Positions 50,276 through 58,593 of a DNA stretch of 64,000 bases are shown piece by piece. Each line of letters opens with the position of its first letter. The stretch's first letter is position 1. The position numbers and the translations under genes are program-made. Below the pieces are notes generated by a model, which saw only the letters and a list, made by a program, of their open reading frames with translations, was not told where the DNA came from and made no database searches. Origin of the DNA: DATKXU01 sp035528905 (GTDB taxonomy: Bacteria > Armatimonadota > UBA5829 > DTJY01); contig DATKXU010000012.1 in NCBI GenBank assembly GCA_035528905.1, positions 1 to 64,000 on the forward strand, read 5' to 3'.

Positions 50276-51715
50276 ATGGCAGAGTACGAACCGGTAATAG
50301 GAATAGAGGTCCATGCGGAATTGCTCACAGAGAGCAAGATGTTCTGCGATTGCAGCGCGGATTTCGGCGGGGCTCCGAACAGCCGCACGTGCCCGGTCTG
50401 CCTCGGCCTGCCCGGATCCCTGCCCGTCGCCAACAAGAAAGCGGTGGAATACGTGGTACGAACCGCGCTTGCCCTGAATTGTGAGATCTCCGAACAAAGC
50501 ATCTTCCATAGGAAGAATTACTTCTATCCTGACCTCCCCAAGAACTATCAGATTTCCCAGTACGATAACCCGATCGGAAGGAACGGCTGGATAGACATCA
50601 CGGTTAATGGCGAAACGAAGAGAATCGGAATCCGCCGTGTGCACCTAGAGGAAGATACGGCGAAGCTGATTCATGTGGGCGGTGACCAGAGCTTCATTGA
50701 TTACAACAGGAGTGGAGTTCCGCTCATGGAAATAGTCAGCGAGGCCGATATTCGCTCTGCCGATGAATCGAGAGAGTACCTGATCCGCCTGCGCGCCATC
50801 CTTACCTACCTTGCGGTCAACGACGGCAAGATGGAGGAGGGGAGCCTTCGCGCCGAGCCGAACATCTCGCTCCGCCCGAAGGGAACTGAGAAGTTCGGTA
50901 CGAAGACCGAGCTGAAGAACCTGAACTCCTTCCGCGCCGTCTATCGCGGCCTGGATTATGAGATCGAGCGCCAGAAGCATGTGCTCGAGGAAGGCGGCAA
51001 GATCGTTCAGGAGACCCGGCGCTGGGACGACACCCATGGAGTGACCGCTTCGATGAGGAGCAAGGAGTTCGAGCAGGAGTACCGCTACTTCCCGGATCCC
51101 GACCTGGTGCCGATGCATTTCACCAGAGAGTTCGTCGAGGAGCAGCACCGCGCCTTGCCTGAGCTGCCCGAAGCGAAGAAGGAGCGCCTCATCCGCGACT
51201 ACGGGCTGCCTCCGTACGACGCCGAAATCCTGACGAATACCCGCGCCTTCGCGGACTTCTATGAGGAAGCCGTGAAAGCTTTCAACGAGCCGAAAACCGT
51301 CAGCAACTGGATGATGGGTGACTTTACTCGTTTGCTGAACGCCGCGGGAATGGACATTGCCGAGTCGAAAGTGAAGCCGGCGGACCTGGCGAGTATGCTG
51401 AAGATGATATCCGAGGGCACGATCAGCGGCAAGATCGCGAAGTCGGTCTTCGAGGAAATGTTCGAGACCGGTAAACCGCCTGAGGAGATCGTCAAGGCCA
51501 AGGGCCTGACCCAGATAACCTCCGAGGCCGAGTTGCATCCGATAGTTGACCGGGTGATAGCGGAGAACCCGAGGATTGTCGAGGACTTCCTGGGCGGCAA
51601 GGAGAAGTCATTCGGCTTCCTGGTCGGGCAGGTCATGAAATACACTCAGGGACGGGCTAGCCCGGAGGTCGTGAACCGCCTGCTCCGCGAACGCCTCGCA
51701 TCATCGGCGAAATAG
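50276..51715 (+). CDS. gatB: Asp-tRNA(Asn)/Glu-tRNA(Gln) amidotransferase subunit B
   Basis: GatB binds the mischarged tRNA and activates its carboxylate for amidation. The 479 residues match the family: YEPVIGIEVHAELLTESKMF, NSRTCPVCLGLPGSLPVAN, KNYFYPDLPKNYQISQYDNP, the metal-site text CDCSADFG, and a C-terminal YqeY-like domain (about 330-479). It closes the gat operon; the 268-bp spacer after it is full of repeats. Confidence 0.97.
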   Translation: MAEYEPVIGIEVHAELLTESKMFCDCSADFGGAPNSRTCPVCLGLPGSLPVANKKAVEYVVRTALALNCEISEQSIFHRKNYFYPDLPKNYQISQYDNPIGRNGWIDITVNGETKRIGIRRVHLEEDTAKLIHVGGDQSFIDYNRSGVPLMEIVSEADIRSADESREYLIRLRAILTYLAVNDGKMEEGSLRAEPNISLRPKGTEKFGTKTELKNLNSFRAVYRGLDYEIERQKHVLEEGGKIVQETRRWDDTHGVTASMRSKEFEQEYRYFPDPDLVPMHFTREFVEEQHRALPELPEAKKERLIRDYGLPPYDAEILTNTRAFADFYEEAVKAFNEPKTVSNWMMGDFTRLLNAAGMDIAESKVKPADLASMLKMISEGTISGKIAKSVFEEMFETGKPPEEIVKAKGLTQITSEAELHPIVDRVIAENPRIVEDFLGGKEKSFGFLVGQVMKYTQGRASPEVVNRLLRERLASSAK

Positions 51716-51770
51716 AGCGACCCCGAAGCAACTTTCCCATCGTGCAAATCCCACTCGTACTCGTAGATCG

Positions 51771-51888
51771 TGATGCGTGATGAGTGATGAGTGAAAAGAG
51801 TTGAGTGTTGTCCCGCCGCTGGCGGGATCCCGTCCGAAGGCGGGAAGTGATGAGTGTTGAGTGAGGCTGGATGCTGGATATTGGATGG
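51771..51888. repeat. Mixed short-period repeats after gatB
   Basis: TGATGCGTGATGAGTGATGAGTG (given here only as the unit GATGAGT) is followed by the 34-bp repeat copy 2, then GAGTGTTGAGTGAGG and a TGGATGC/TGGATAT array to 51888. Further right (51925-51966) a CCCATACCCCCACA-type array continues. No gene is present in the spacer. Confidence 0.55.
51812..51845. repeat. Dispersed 34-bp double-hairpin repeat, copy 2
   Basis: This matches the copy at 28126-28159 at 32 of 34 positions, including both small stems. It sits between the convergent gatB and the gene at 51984. Confidence 0.8.
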
Positions 51889-51983
51889 CGGGTTAGGCGC
51901 TCTCCCATCCCCCGTTCTCCCTTTCTCCCATACCCCCACACACCCATACCCCCACACTCCCATACTGTTACCGTCCCCGCGAC

Positions 51984-53162
51984 TCAGTCCGCGAACTCGA
52001 ACAACTTCCCCGCCACCAGATCGCCGCTTGTTTCGTCCCGCTTGAGCGGCGTGCCTCCGTCATCATCCTGGTCAGGCCCGAAGCTGTAGAGCAGATACCC
52101 GTCCGGCGCGAGCTTGTACGCCAGCGGCTTGCCGGTATGGGGATCCATGAGCGTTTTCGGCAGGAACTCGGGCACTACGTCCTCAAGCTTCTTCGGGAGA
52201 TGGCCGTACTTCGATCGGAACGCCTGGATCGCGAGCATGCCCTTCACAACCTCACGCTGCGCATCGGTCCGGTCGAACGCTCTGAAGGTGCGTGCGTATA
52301 CCGCGGCAAGCATCCGTACTGCGATATGCTTGGGCTCCGGCAGAGCAGTCCGTTTGTAATACGGCAGGCTTGCCTGCCGCGCCTGCTCTGCCACATAGCT
52401 GTCGAACTGGGCCATAAACTCCCGCTTGGACGTGAAGAGCGCTCTGGCCCAATCGCCGACGCTGTAAGCGCCGAACCTGGGGAAGTGCGTCGGCGTCGGG
52501 GACCACGGTTGCTTTGAAATCAGGTAAGTAGCATTTCTACGCTCATTGTTCAGTATCTGTCCGTTGGATGACGCCCGCCGCTCGATCTCGCGCAGTCGCA
52601 ACAAGGCTAGCTTGCAGTCACCGGAGCTCAGGTGAGGAACGATGCCCTCAAGGGGTCTCAACCCTATAGACCCGATAGCGCATGCCACCAGGCCGTGTAT
52701 GGTCAGGCCGTCTCGAGAGGTTTCCGCTCCAAGCCTCATGGCATCCAGGTAGCTGTCCGCCGCTGAGGCGTAATCCCCCCTGTGTTCGGCGGCTCGCCCT
52801 TCGATCCAGAATGCCTGTGCCAGGTGACGCAATGACGCGACCTCCGGAAATGGAGCCTGGACGCCCGGCTTCCACGGGACCGCGCAGTCCTTCTTAAAAG
52901 CCTGTCGTGCGGCGGCCAGAGCTTCGGAATTCTCCCGTGCGGCGGCCTCCGCCGTAGCCGGATCATCCAGTTCGTCGCGAGAGTAGTCGTAGGCGCGTGC
53001 CAACTTGGCCGCCTTGACATAGTCATTGTACGCATTATCCGCAGGCAGGCGCCTCACGAACGGCTCGAGGTGGATCGGCTGGCGTGCGAGACGCCACGCC
53101 ACTCCTCCTGCAACGATGGCGAAAGCGATGACAACCAAGACCAAATACTTCAGCAGCCTCAT
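51984..53162 (-). CDS. Membrane-anchored protein with GspG-like C-terminal domain, unknown
   Basis: A 392-residue protein. One N-terminal membrane helix (MRLLKYLVLVVIAFAIVAGG) anchors a helical domain (about 45-330) with TPR-like pairs such as GRAAEHRGDYASAADSYLDA. The C-terminal 70 residues (AIQAFRSKYGHLPKKLEDVV...DPHTGKPLAYKL...YLLYSFGPDQDDDGG) resemble the C-terminal part of type II secretion pseudopilin GspG, with the Asp-rich turn seen in calcium sites. Such proteins are common in Planctomycetes- and Armatimonadetes-like genomes; function is unknown. ATG 53162 is chosen because the membrane helix starts there and AAAAGGGG lies upstream. It is divergent from the radical SAM gene. Confidence 0.65.
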   Translation of the reverse strand: MRLLKYLVLVVIAFAIVAGGVAWRLARQPIHLEPFVRRLPADNAYNDYVKAAKLARAYDYSRDELDDPATAEAAARENSEALAAARQAFKKDCAVPWKPGVQAPFPEVASLRHLAQAFWIEGRAAEHRGDYASAADSYLDAMRLGAETSRDGLTIHGLVACAIGSIGLRPLEGIVPHLSSGDCKLALLRLREIERRASSNGQILNNERRNATYLISKQPWSPTPTHFPRFGAYSVGDWARALFTSKREFMAQFDSYVAEQARQASLPYYKRTALPEPKHIAVRMLAAVYARTFRAFDRTDAQREVVKGMLAIQAFRSKYGHLPKKLEDVVPEFLPKTLMDPHTGKPLAYKLAPDGYLLYSFGPDQDDDGGTPLKRDETSGDLVAGKLFEFAD

Positions 53163-53262
53163 GGCTTCACCCCTTTTAGTGAGACGAGTTTCTGCAAAGA
53201 AAGTTGCGCTCTTGGGCACTTGCGCCGCCGCTCTCAAACAACTATGATTGAAAGGGGCGACA

Positions 53263-54384
53263 ATGTCAATATCTCCGTCAACAATCTCTCTACTAGTGAA
53301 GCCGGCCGGGCCGGACTGCAATCTCCGGTGTACGTACTGCTTCTACCGCCAGAAAGCAGGGATGTTTCCCGGGGGCAAGCAGCACCGGATGAGCGATTCC
53401 ACGCTGGAGCGGCTCATCACCCAGGCCCTCGATGCCGGGTGTGACATCGCGATGTTTTCCTGGCAGGGCGGAGAGCCGGCTTTGATGGGGCTGGACTTTT
53501 TCCGAAGGGTCGTCGAGCTCCAGGCGGCCCATATGCATCCCGGCCAGGCGGTGAGCAACGCCCTCCAGACGAACGCCACGCTCCTCGACCGGAGATGGGC
53601 GGAGTTCCTGCGGGAGCACAACTTCCTCGTCGGGGTCAGCCTGGACGGGCCTCAAAGCCTTCACAATCACTACCGCCGCGACGAGAAGAGGGTCGGGAGC
53701 CACGCGCGCGTCATGCAAAGCCTGCGCATGCTCGTTGATATGGGCGCTGAGGTCAACATCCTGACGCTCGTGAACGAGAGGAATGTGCGCGAGCCGGATC
53801 GGGTATACGATTTCCTGCTCGAAACCGGAGTCAAGTATTTCCAGTTCGTGCCGTGCGTCGAGCCGGGACCCGGCGGCAAGCCGGCGTCCTACTCGATATC
53901 GCCGGAGGACTTCGGCGACTTCCTGTGCCGCCTGTTCGATCGCTGGATGGACAGCCCGATGGACGTATCCATCCGGGATTTCGACGACCTGCTGGCGATG
54001 CACCAGGGACGGTCGCCGACGACGTGCATCTACCAGCCTCGATGCGGCGGCTACCTGCTCATCGAGCACAACGGGGACGTCTTCCCGTGCGACTTCTTCG
54101 TGCTGCCGAAATGGCGCCTCGGAAACCTGAACGAGACGCCGCTCGCCGAGCTGAGGGCGTCTGGGAAGCTCGCTGAGTTCGGCGGGCAGAAGGCGATGCT
54201 CTCCGACGAATGCCTAAATTGCCCGTGGGTCAACTTCTGCTATGGCGGCTGTCTCAAATACCGCACGGTGCTCGGCGGCCCGGTCTCCCAGCCGACATAC
54301 CTGTGCGAGGCATACAAACGCCTCTTCGGCCACGCCTCTTCCGTCCTTGCCGAGCTGATTGGCAGCCCCCAACGTCACTCCTGA
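53263..54384 (+). CDS. Anaerobic sulfatase-maturase-like radical SAM/SPASM protein
   Basis: A 373-residue radical SAM enzyme like anaerobic sulfatase-maturating enzymes, which oxidise an active-site Ser or Cys of sulfatases to formylglycine. The radical SAM Cys are C19, C23 and C26 in PDCNLRCTYCFY; FSWQGGEPALMGLDFFRRVV, SLDGPQSLHNHYRRDEK and QFVPCVEP follow. The SPASM domain has CIYQPRCGGYLLIEHNGDVFPCDFF and LSDECLNCPWVNFCYGGC, giving ligands for two auxiliary clusters. No sulfatase with a C/SxPxR motif is visible in the window, so the target is elsewhere or another protein. ATG 53263 has AAAGGGG upstream. Its 3' end overlaps the convergent STN gene by 10 bp. Confidence 0.85.
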   Translation: MSISPSTISLLVKPAGPDCNLRCTYCFYRQKAGMFPGGKQHRMSDSTLERLITQALDAGCDIAMFSWQGGEPALMGLDFFRRVVELQAAHMHPGQAVSNALQTNATLLDRRWAEFLREHNFLVGVSLDGPQSLHNHYRRDEKRVGSHARVMQSLRMLVDMGAEVNILTLVNERNVREPDRVYDFLLETGVKYFQFVPCVEPGPGGKPASYSISPEDFGDFLCRLFDRWMDSPMDVSIRDFDDLLAMHQGRSPTTCIYQPRCGGYLLIEHNGDVFPCDFFVLPKWRLGNLNETPLAELRASGKLAEFGGQKAMLSDECLNCPWVNFCYGGCLKYRTVLGGPVSQPTYLCEAYKRLFGHASSVLAELIGSPQRHS

Positions 54385-55274
54385 GCCGATTTCTGACCGA
54401 TTTCGAGTTCTTTCATCACCGCTTTGGCATCTTCTTGCAGCAGTTCCCTCAGCTCGGGCGGAATCAACTGACTCGCCTGCATCTGCATTCGCATCAGAGC
54501 ACGACGGTCCTCCGGAGACATGGAGAACATGATGTTCATGTTGGATTGCATCATCTGGCCCATCATCTCCGGGCTCATCTTCAAGGCGTTTCTTGTCATC
54601 TCCGCCATGAAGCTTGGATCGAGGCTCTGAACGAACTGCGCGCCGCTCGCCATGGCCTGCTCCCGTTCCTCGGGCGTCATCTCCATGAAGAGCTTCATGG
54701 ATTCCTTCATGAACTTGATGTACTTCTCGGCTCGGGAATCGGCTTTCTCTTCGGCTACTTTCGCCGCTTCGTCATTGGTGATCAGATACACTGTCACCAT
54801 GCCCATGTCCTTGCGAAGTTTGGTCGGAATGGCATCAACTGCCGCCTTTGGCCGAAGGTAAACGAGATTCTCCTGCGTTGACGCTTGCTCTATGAGCAGG
54901 TCCGGGAACTGCAAGCCGGCCATGAGCCTCACAGTGGCAGCTAGGGTATCCGGCTTCTTGAGCAATGGGGAGTCTACTCTGAGGTAGATCTTGCGCCATT
55001 GCAGTTTGCCTGCCTTGCAGATGGCATTCAGAGCGTCCTCGACTTTGATGTCCTCTACGGATGCGGTGACCTTGACATCCGCTGTCTTCTCGATAGCGAT
55101 CCGTGCGCTGACTTGCTTGCAGATCTGCTTGGCGATCTCGCTGACCTTTTCGTCGGTTGCGGAGAAGGTCACGACTGTGGAGTTCCTTTCGCTTGAATCC
55201 TTCTTCGGCGCGTCCGCGTAGCACATGGAAGATGCGACCAGCGCGCACAGCACTACAACTGCAACCTTTCTCAT
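54375..55274 (-). CDS. Exported STN-domain protein with Met-rich C-terminal helices
   Basis: A 299-residue exported protein. A signal peptide (KVAVVVLCALVASSMCYA) precedes an STN/secretin-TonB-short-N-like domain (about 33-105): a strand, EIAKQICKQVSARIAIEK, then VEDIKVEDALNAICKAGKLQW. A middle domain (110-170) contains TVRLMAGLQFPDLLIEQAS. The C-terminal third (about 185-295) is helical with 18 Met in residues 189-266 and three M(S/T)PE motifs at 199, 233 and 252. A strong AAGGAGG lies before the ATG. Function unknown; STN domains usually sit in secretins or TonB receptors, but no barrel is present here. Confidence 0.65.
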   Translation of the reverse strand: MRKVAVVVLCALVASSMCYADAPKKDSSERNSTVVTFSATDEKVSEIAKQICKQVSARIAIEKTADVKVTASVEDIKVEDALNAICKAGKLQWRKIYLRVDSPLLKKPDTLAATVRLMAGLQFPDLLIEQASTQENLVYLRPKAAVDAIPTKLRKDMGMVTVYLITNDEAAKVAEEKADSRAEKYIKFMKESMKLFMEMTPEEREQAMASGAQFVQSLDPSFMAEMTRNALKMSPEMMGQMMQSNMNIMFSMSPEDRRALMRMQMQASQLIPPELRELLQEDAKAVMKELEIGQKSAQE

Positions 55275-55372
55275 TCGTTCTTACCTCCTTGTGATTCCGC
55301 GATAAGTCATAGTCATAGACGCACAACACGGCGTAAAGGTTCCCCAGACGTCTACCATGGCACCGCCTGCAG

Positions 55373-55407
55373 CCTCAGAAACCTACCAGCCTCAGCCGCG
55401 CCTCTTC
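55373..55407. repeat. 35-bp direct repeat, left copy
   Basis: This copy matches 55718-55752 at 32 of 35 positions (all differences are C to T). Together they bracket most of the 505-bp spacer before the PurSL gene. Confidence 0.75.
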
Positions 55408-55717
55408 AGTCCTCTCCGAACTAACGGGCCCTGCGGAAAGGCAGTGATGCTGGATGCTGGATGCTGGATGCCGGGCGAGCGGAATCGCCCTTAGCGGGGG
55501 TCTGATCCCTTCTCCCATTATTGGGAGAAGGGTCGGGGATGAGGGCCGCATTCGAACCTAACCCCCCGACCCCCTTCCCGAAGCGGTAAGGGGGGAACTC
55601 AAAATCCCCTCTCCCGCTCGCGAGTGAGGGCACGGAGCCCCAGACCTTCTGAGCTTGCCCTTTGGCCATCTGTGTCCTGTATGCTGCGGTCTGCGGTCAG
55701 CAGTCTGCCGTCTGCCG
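55408..55717. other. Repeat-rich spacer upstream of the PurSL gene
   Basis: Within the 505-bp spacer 55275-55779 lie a heptamer array (GATGCTG x3 then a variant, 55446-55473), a perfect hairpin (55507-55532), C-rich sequence and CTGCGGTCTGC-type words near 55685-55720. No gene fits. The -10-like TATAAT at 55756-55761, with no recognisable -35, is the only promoter-like signal for the PurSL gene. Confidence 0.5.
55507..55532. repeat. 11-bp stem hairpin, member of dispersed family
   Basis: CCCTTCTCCCA and TGGGAGAAGGG face each other over a 4-base loop. The right arm and the following GGGGATGAGGGCC recur at 60924-60953. Confidence 0.75.
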
Positions 55718-55752
55718 CCTCAGAAACCTACTAGCCTCAGCCGTGCCTTTTC
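55718..55752. repeat. 35-bp direct repeat, right copy
   Basis: The right partner of 55373-55407. It ends 3 bp before a TATAAT -10-like element and 27 bp before the PurSL ATG, so it occupies the place of the -35. Confidence 0.75.
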
Positions 55753-55779
55753 CGATATAATATCCCCGGAGGATGTGGC

Positions 55780-58593
55780 ATGGCGCTGGCTAATCTCTAC
55801 GTCCAGTTCAAGCAAGACCCCGAGGCCGAGAACCTTCTCAAGCACCTGAAGGGCCTCAACTACCGCCTCGATGGCCTGCGCATCGAGCGCGTTATCCGTC
55901 TGGAGGGCGATGCCGGCCCGGAGAAGCTGCTGCCGCTGTTTGTGAACCCGCTTTATCAGTCCGTTTCCCGCCAATCCGCGCTGTCTCCATCCGACGGCCC
56001 GATCGTCGAGATCGGCTACCAGCGGGCGGTCACGGATCCGGAGACTCCTTCGATATTCGACGGCGCGCATGCGCTCGATGTGAACAGCCTCGAGTGGGCG
56101 CGCCTCAGCCACCGCTACCAGTTCATCGGCGCGACGCCCGAAGAGGCGCGGCGGATCGTCCGCGGGAACCTTTTCAACCCCATCGTCCAGGCCGTGATCG
56201 AGCAGGAGCATCCCTGGGATTCGCTGAGACCTCACGGCACCCCCGATCCGGTTCGGCAAATCCCGCTGGCCGGTCTCTCGGACGGGGAACTGCTAAAGTT
56301 GAGCGCGGATAACTCCTGGTACGCGCCGCTCTCCCAGTTGAAGGCGCTCCAGGAATACGAGGCCGGGCTGGGACGGCCGCTGACCGACGCCGAGATCGAG
56401 ATAGTCGTCCAATCCTGGTCGGACCACTGCTATCACACGACCTGGCGCAGCCTGAGGCTCCTCGAGCGGCTTCAGGCGGCCACCGCGCGCATCAATCATC
56501 CGCTGGTAGTTTCCGTCTTCAAGGACAACGCCGGCGGGATGAGGTTCTACGACGGCTGGGTCGTGCTCATCAAGGGCGAGACGCACAACTTCCCGTCCTC
56601 TATCGCCACATTCGGCGGAATTGCCACAAAGCACGGCGGCGTGATTCGTGATGCGATAGGCTTCGGGCGCGGCGGATATCCCATCGGCGGCTCGACAATT
56701 ATGGGAACGATGGATCCTCGAATCCCGGATTCCGAAGTCCCCGGCGGCGCGCTTCACCCCCGCGTCATCCTGCTGGAATCCATCCGGGCCACCGCGTACT
56801 ACTGCAACCCGATGGGCATCCCTATGATGCACCCGGTATATCGGATTCACCCCGGCTATCCGAAGTGCTTCGCCCTGGGTCACACGCTCGGCATCATCCC
56901 TGAGGAGTACGCGCTCAAGGAGGATCCAAAGCCCGGCGACGCCGTGGTGCTCTTCGGCGGAAGGACGGGGCGCGACGGCATCCACGGCGCGACCGCGAGT
57001 TCCGCCGAGATGACCGGCGAGACGATCCACAAGGACGCCGCCGCCGTCCAGATCGGCCATCCAATCACCGAGCGGAAGTTCATGACCGCCGTGCCGATCC
57101 TCCGCGATAGAGGCTGCCTGCGCTCCGTGACGGACCTCGGCGCCGGTGGGATTTCGTGCGCGGCCGGCGAAATGGGCTCGAAGACCGGCGTGCGGATTGA
57201 TCTTGCCAAAGTCCCCCTTAAGGATGAGAGCCTCGCGCCCTGGGAAATCCTGCTTTCGGAGTCCCAGGAGCGCATGATGGCCGCCGTGCCGCCCGATGAG
57301 GTTGACGAGGCGCTCGACATCCTCAGCAGGTATGACATCGAGTACGCGGTCGTAGGCGAGTTCACGGATACGCACAAGTTGACCGCTTACCATGGCGACA
57401 CGAAAGTCGCCGACATAGATATGCGGTTCCTCTGGCGGGCCTGCCCGATTGACCGGATCGAGGTCAGGGAGCCGGTCCGCGATCTCAAGCCGGCACGAAA
57501 GGCCGTTCCTTCGACCAGCGAGGAATGGCGCGAGGCCGTCGAGCGAGTGCTGTCCCACTTCCACTGCTGCGACCAGTCTTCGGCGGGCACTCAGTTCGAT
57601 TCGACCGTGCAGGGGCGCACGGTGATCGGCCCATACGGCGGCAGAAACGGCCGCATGCCGACGGACGTCTTCGTCTCCGCGCCCATCCGGGCGAAGCCAT
57701 ACGGAGTGGTGACTACCCTGGCGTTCAATCCATTCTACGGCGAGCTCGATCCGGCCGGCATGGCGAGGCTTTCGGTCATCGAGGCCGTTGCGAAGGCGGT
57801 TGCGGTCGGCGTCGGCCTCGATGACATCGCCCTGTGCGATAACTTCTACACCCCGAAGATTCGCCCGGAGGTCGCCTGGGATTTGAAGGCGATGGTGGAG
57901 ACGATCGCGGAGCTCTCGGAGATATTCGGCGCTCCATTCGTCTCGGGCAAGGACTCCAGCTCTGGAACGTTCAAGTCCGACACCGGCGAGCTGATTGACG
58001 TCCCGTATACGCTGGTAGTCTCTACGATGAGCCGGATGTCCGATGTGCGGAAGGCCGTTACGAAGGAGTTCAAGCGTCCTGGGAACAGGCTGATCCTGCT
58101 GGGCACGCTCGATCCCGACAGGCTGGGCGGCTCGGTCTATCTGGATGCGTTCGGCGAGCGCGGCGATGGACTCTCCGACTGGGGCAATGAATGGGCGAAG
58201 GATTTGGTGGTCATGTACCGGCGGCTCCATGATCTCTACTGGAACGAGAATCCGGTGAAGTCGGCTTCCGCAGTTGCTGAGGGTGGGGTTCTGCTGCGCC
58301 TGTTCGAGGCGGCGATGGGTTCCGGCCTTGGCGCCGCCATTGATCTCAGCGCATTCCCGGCAGGACGCAGGGACGGCGCGCTCTTCAGTGAGGCGGTCGG
58401 CGCGCTCCTTCTTGAGATGGATGGCTCATCCGATCCCGCCGACCTCTTCTGCGGCCTCCCTTGGATCGAGATCGGCCGGGTGACCGACTCGCCGGAACTC
58501 GCGATCAAGGATGGAAACGAGGAGGTCTTGACCGTACTGGTCGAAGATCTCATCAAGGTTTGGGGAAAGCCCTTCGCGGAGGTGGTGCGATGA
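55780..58593 (+). CDS. purL: Phosphoribosylformylglycinamidine synthase, PurS-PurL fusion
   Basis: FGAM synthase catalyses the fourth purine step, using ammonia delivered by PurQ. At 937 residues it is longer than small PurL (about 740). The first 180 residues (ALANLYVQFKQDPEAENLLK, a second PurS-like unit to about 170) look like a fused PurS. The PurL part begins near 185 and contains VQSWSDHCYHTTW with the catalytic His, IKGETHNFPSSIATFGG, TGRDGIHGATASSAEM and SGKDSSSGTF. It overlaps purQ by 4 bp (ATGA), so the subunits are coupled. GGAGG lies before the ATG. Confidence 0.93.
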   Translation: MALANLYVQFKQDPEAENLLKHLKGLNYRLDGLRIERVIRLEGDAGPEKLLPLFVNPLYQSVSRQSALSPSDGPIVEIGYQRAVTDPETPSIFDGAHALDVNSLEWARLSHRYQFIGATPEEARRIVRGNLFNPIVQAVIEQEHPWDSLRPHGTPDPVRQIPLAGLSDGELLKLSADNSWYAPLSQLKALQEYEAGLGRPLTDAEIEIVVQSWSDHCYHTTWRSLRLLERLQAATARINHPLVVSVFKDNAGGMRFYDGWVVLIKGETHNFPSSIATFGGIATKHGGVIRDAIGFGRGGYPIGGSTIMGTMDPRIPDSEVPGGALHPRVILLESIRATAYYCNPMGIPMMHPVYRIHPGYPKCFALGHTLGIIPEEYALKEDPKPGDAVVLFGGRTGRDGIHGATASSAEMTGETIHKDAAAVQIGHPITERKFMTAVPILRDRGCLRSVTDLGAGGISCAAGEMGSKTGVRIDLAKVPLKDESLAPWEILLSESQERMMAAVPPDEVDEALDILSRYDIEYAVVGEFTDTHKLTAYHGDTKVADIDMRFLWRACPIDRIEVREPVRDLKPARKAVPSTSEEWREAVERVLSHFHCCDQSSAGTQFDSTVQGRTVIGPYGGRNGRMPTDVFVSAPIRAKPYGVVTTLAFNPFYGELDPAGMARLSVIEAVAKAVAVGVGLDDIALCDNFYTPKIRPEVAWDLKAMVETIAELSEIFGAPFVSGKDSSSGTFKSDTGELIDVPYTLVVSTMSRMSDVRKAVTKEFKRPGNRLILLGTLDPDRLGGSVYLDAFGERGDGLSDWGNEWAKDLVVMYRRLHDLYWNENPVKSASAVAEGGVLLRLFEAAMGSGLGAAIDLSAFPAGRRDGALFSEAVGALLLEMDGSSDPADLFCGLPWIEIGRVTDSPELAIKDGNEEVLTVLVEDLIKVWGKPFAEVVR

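Noticed and set aside
56293..58230. A 645-residue open frame antisense to the PurSL gene
   Set aside because: The sense protein has all PurL motifs; the antisense product has shadow-frame composition.
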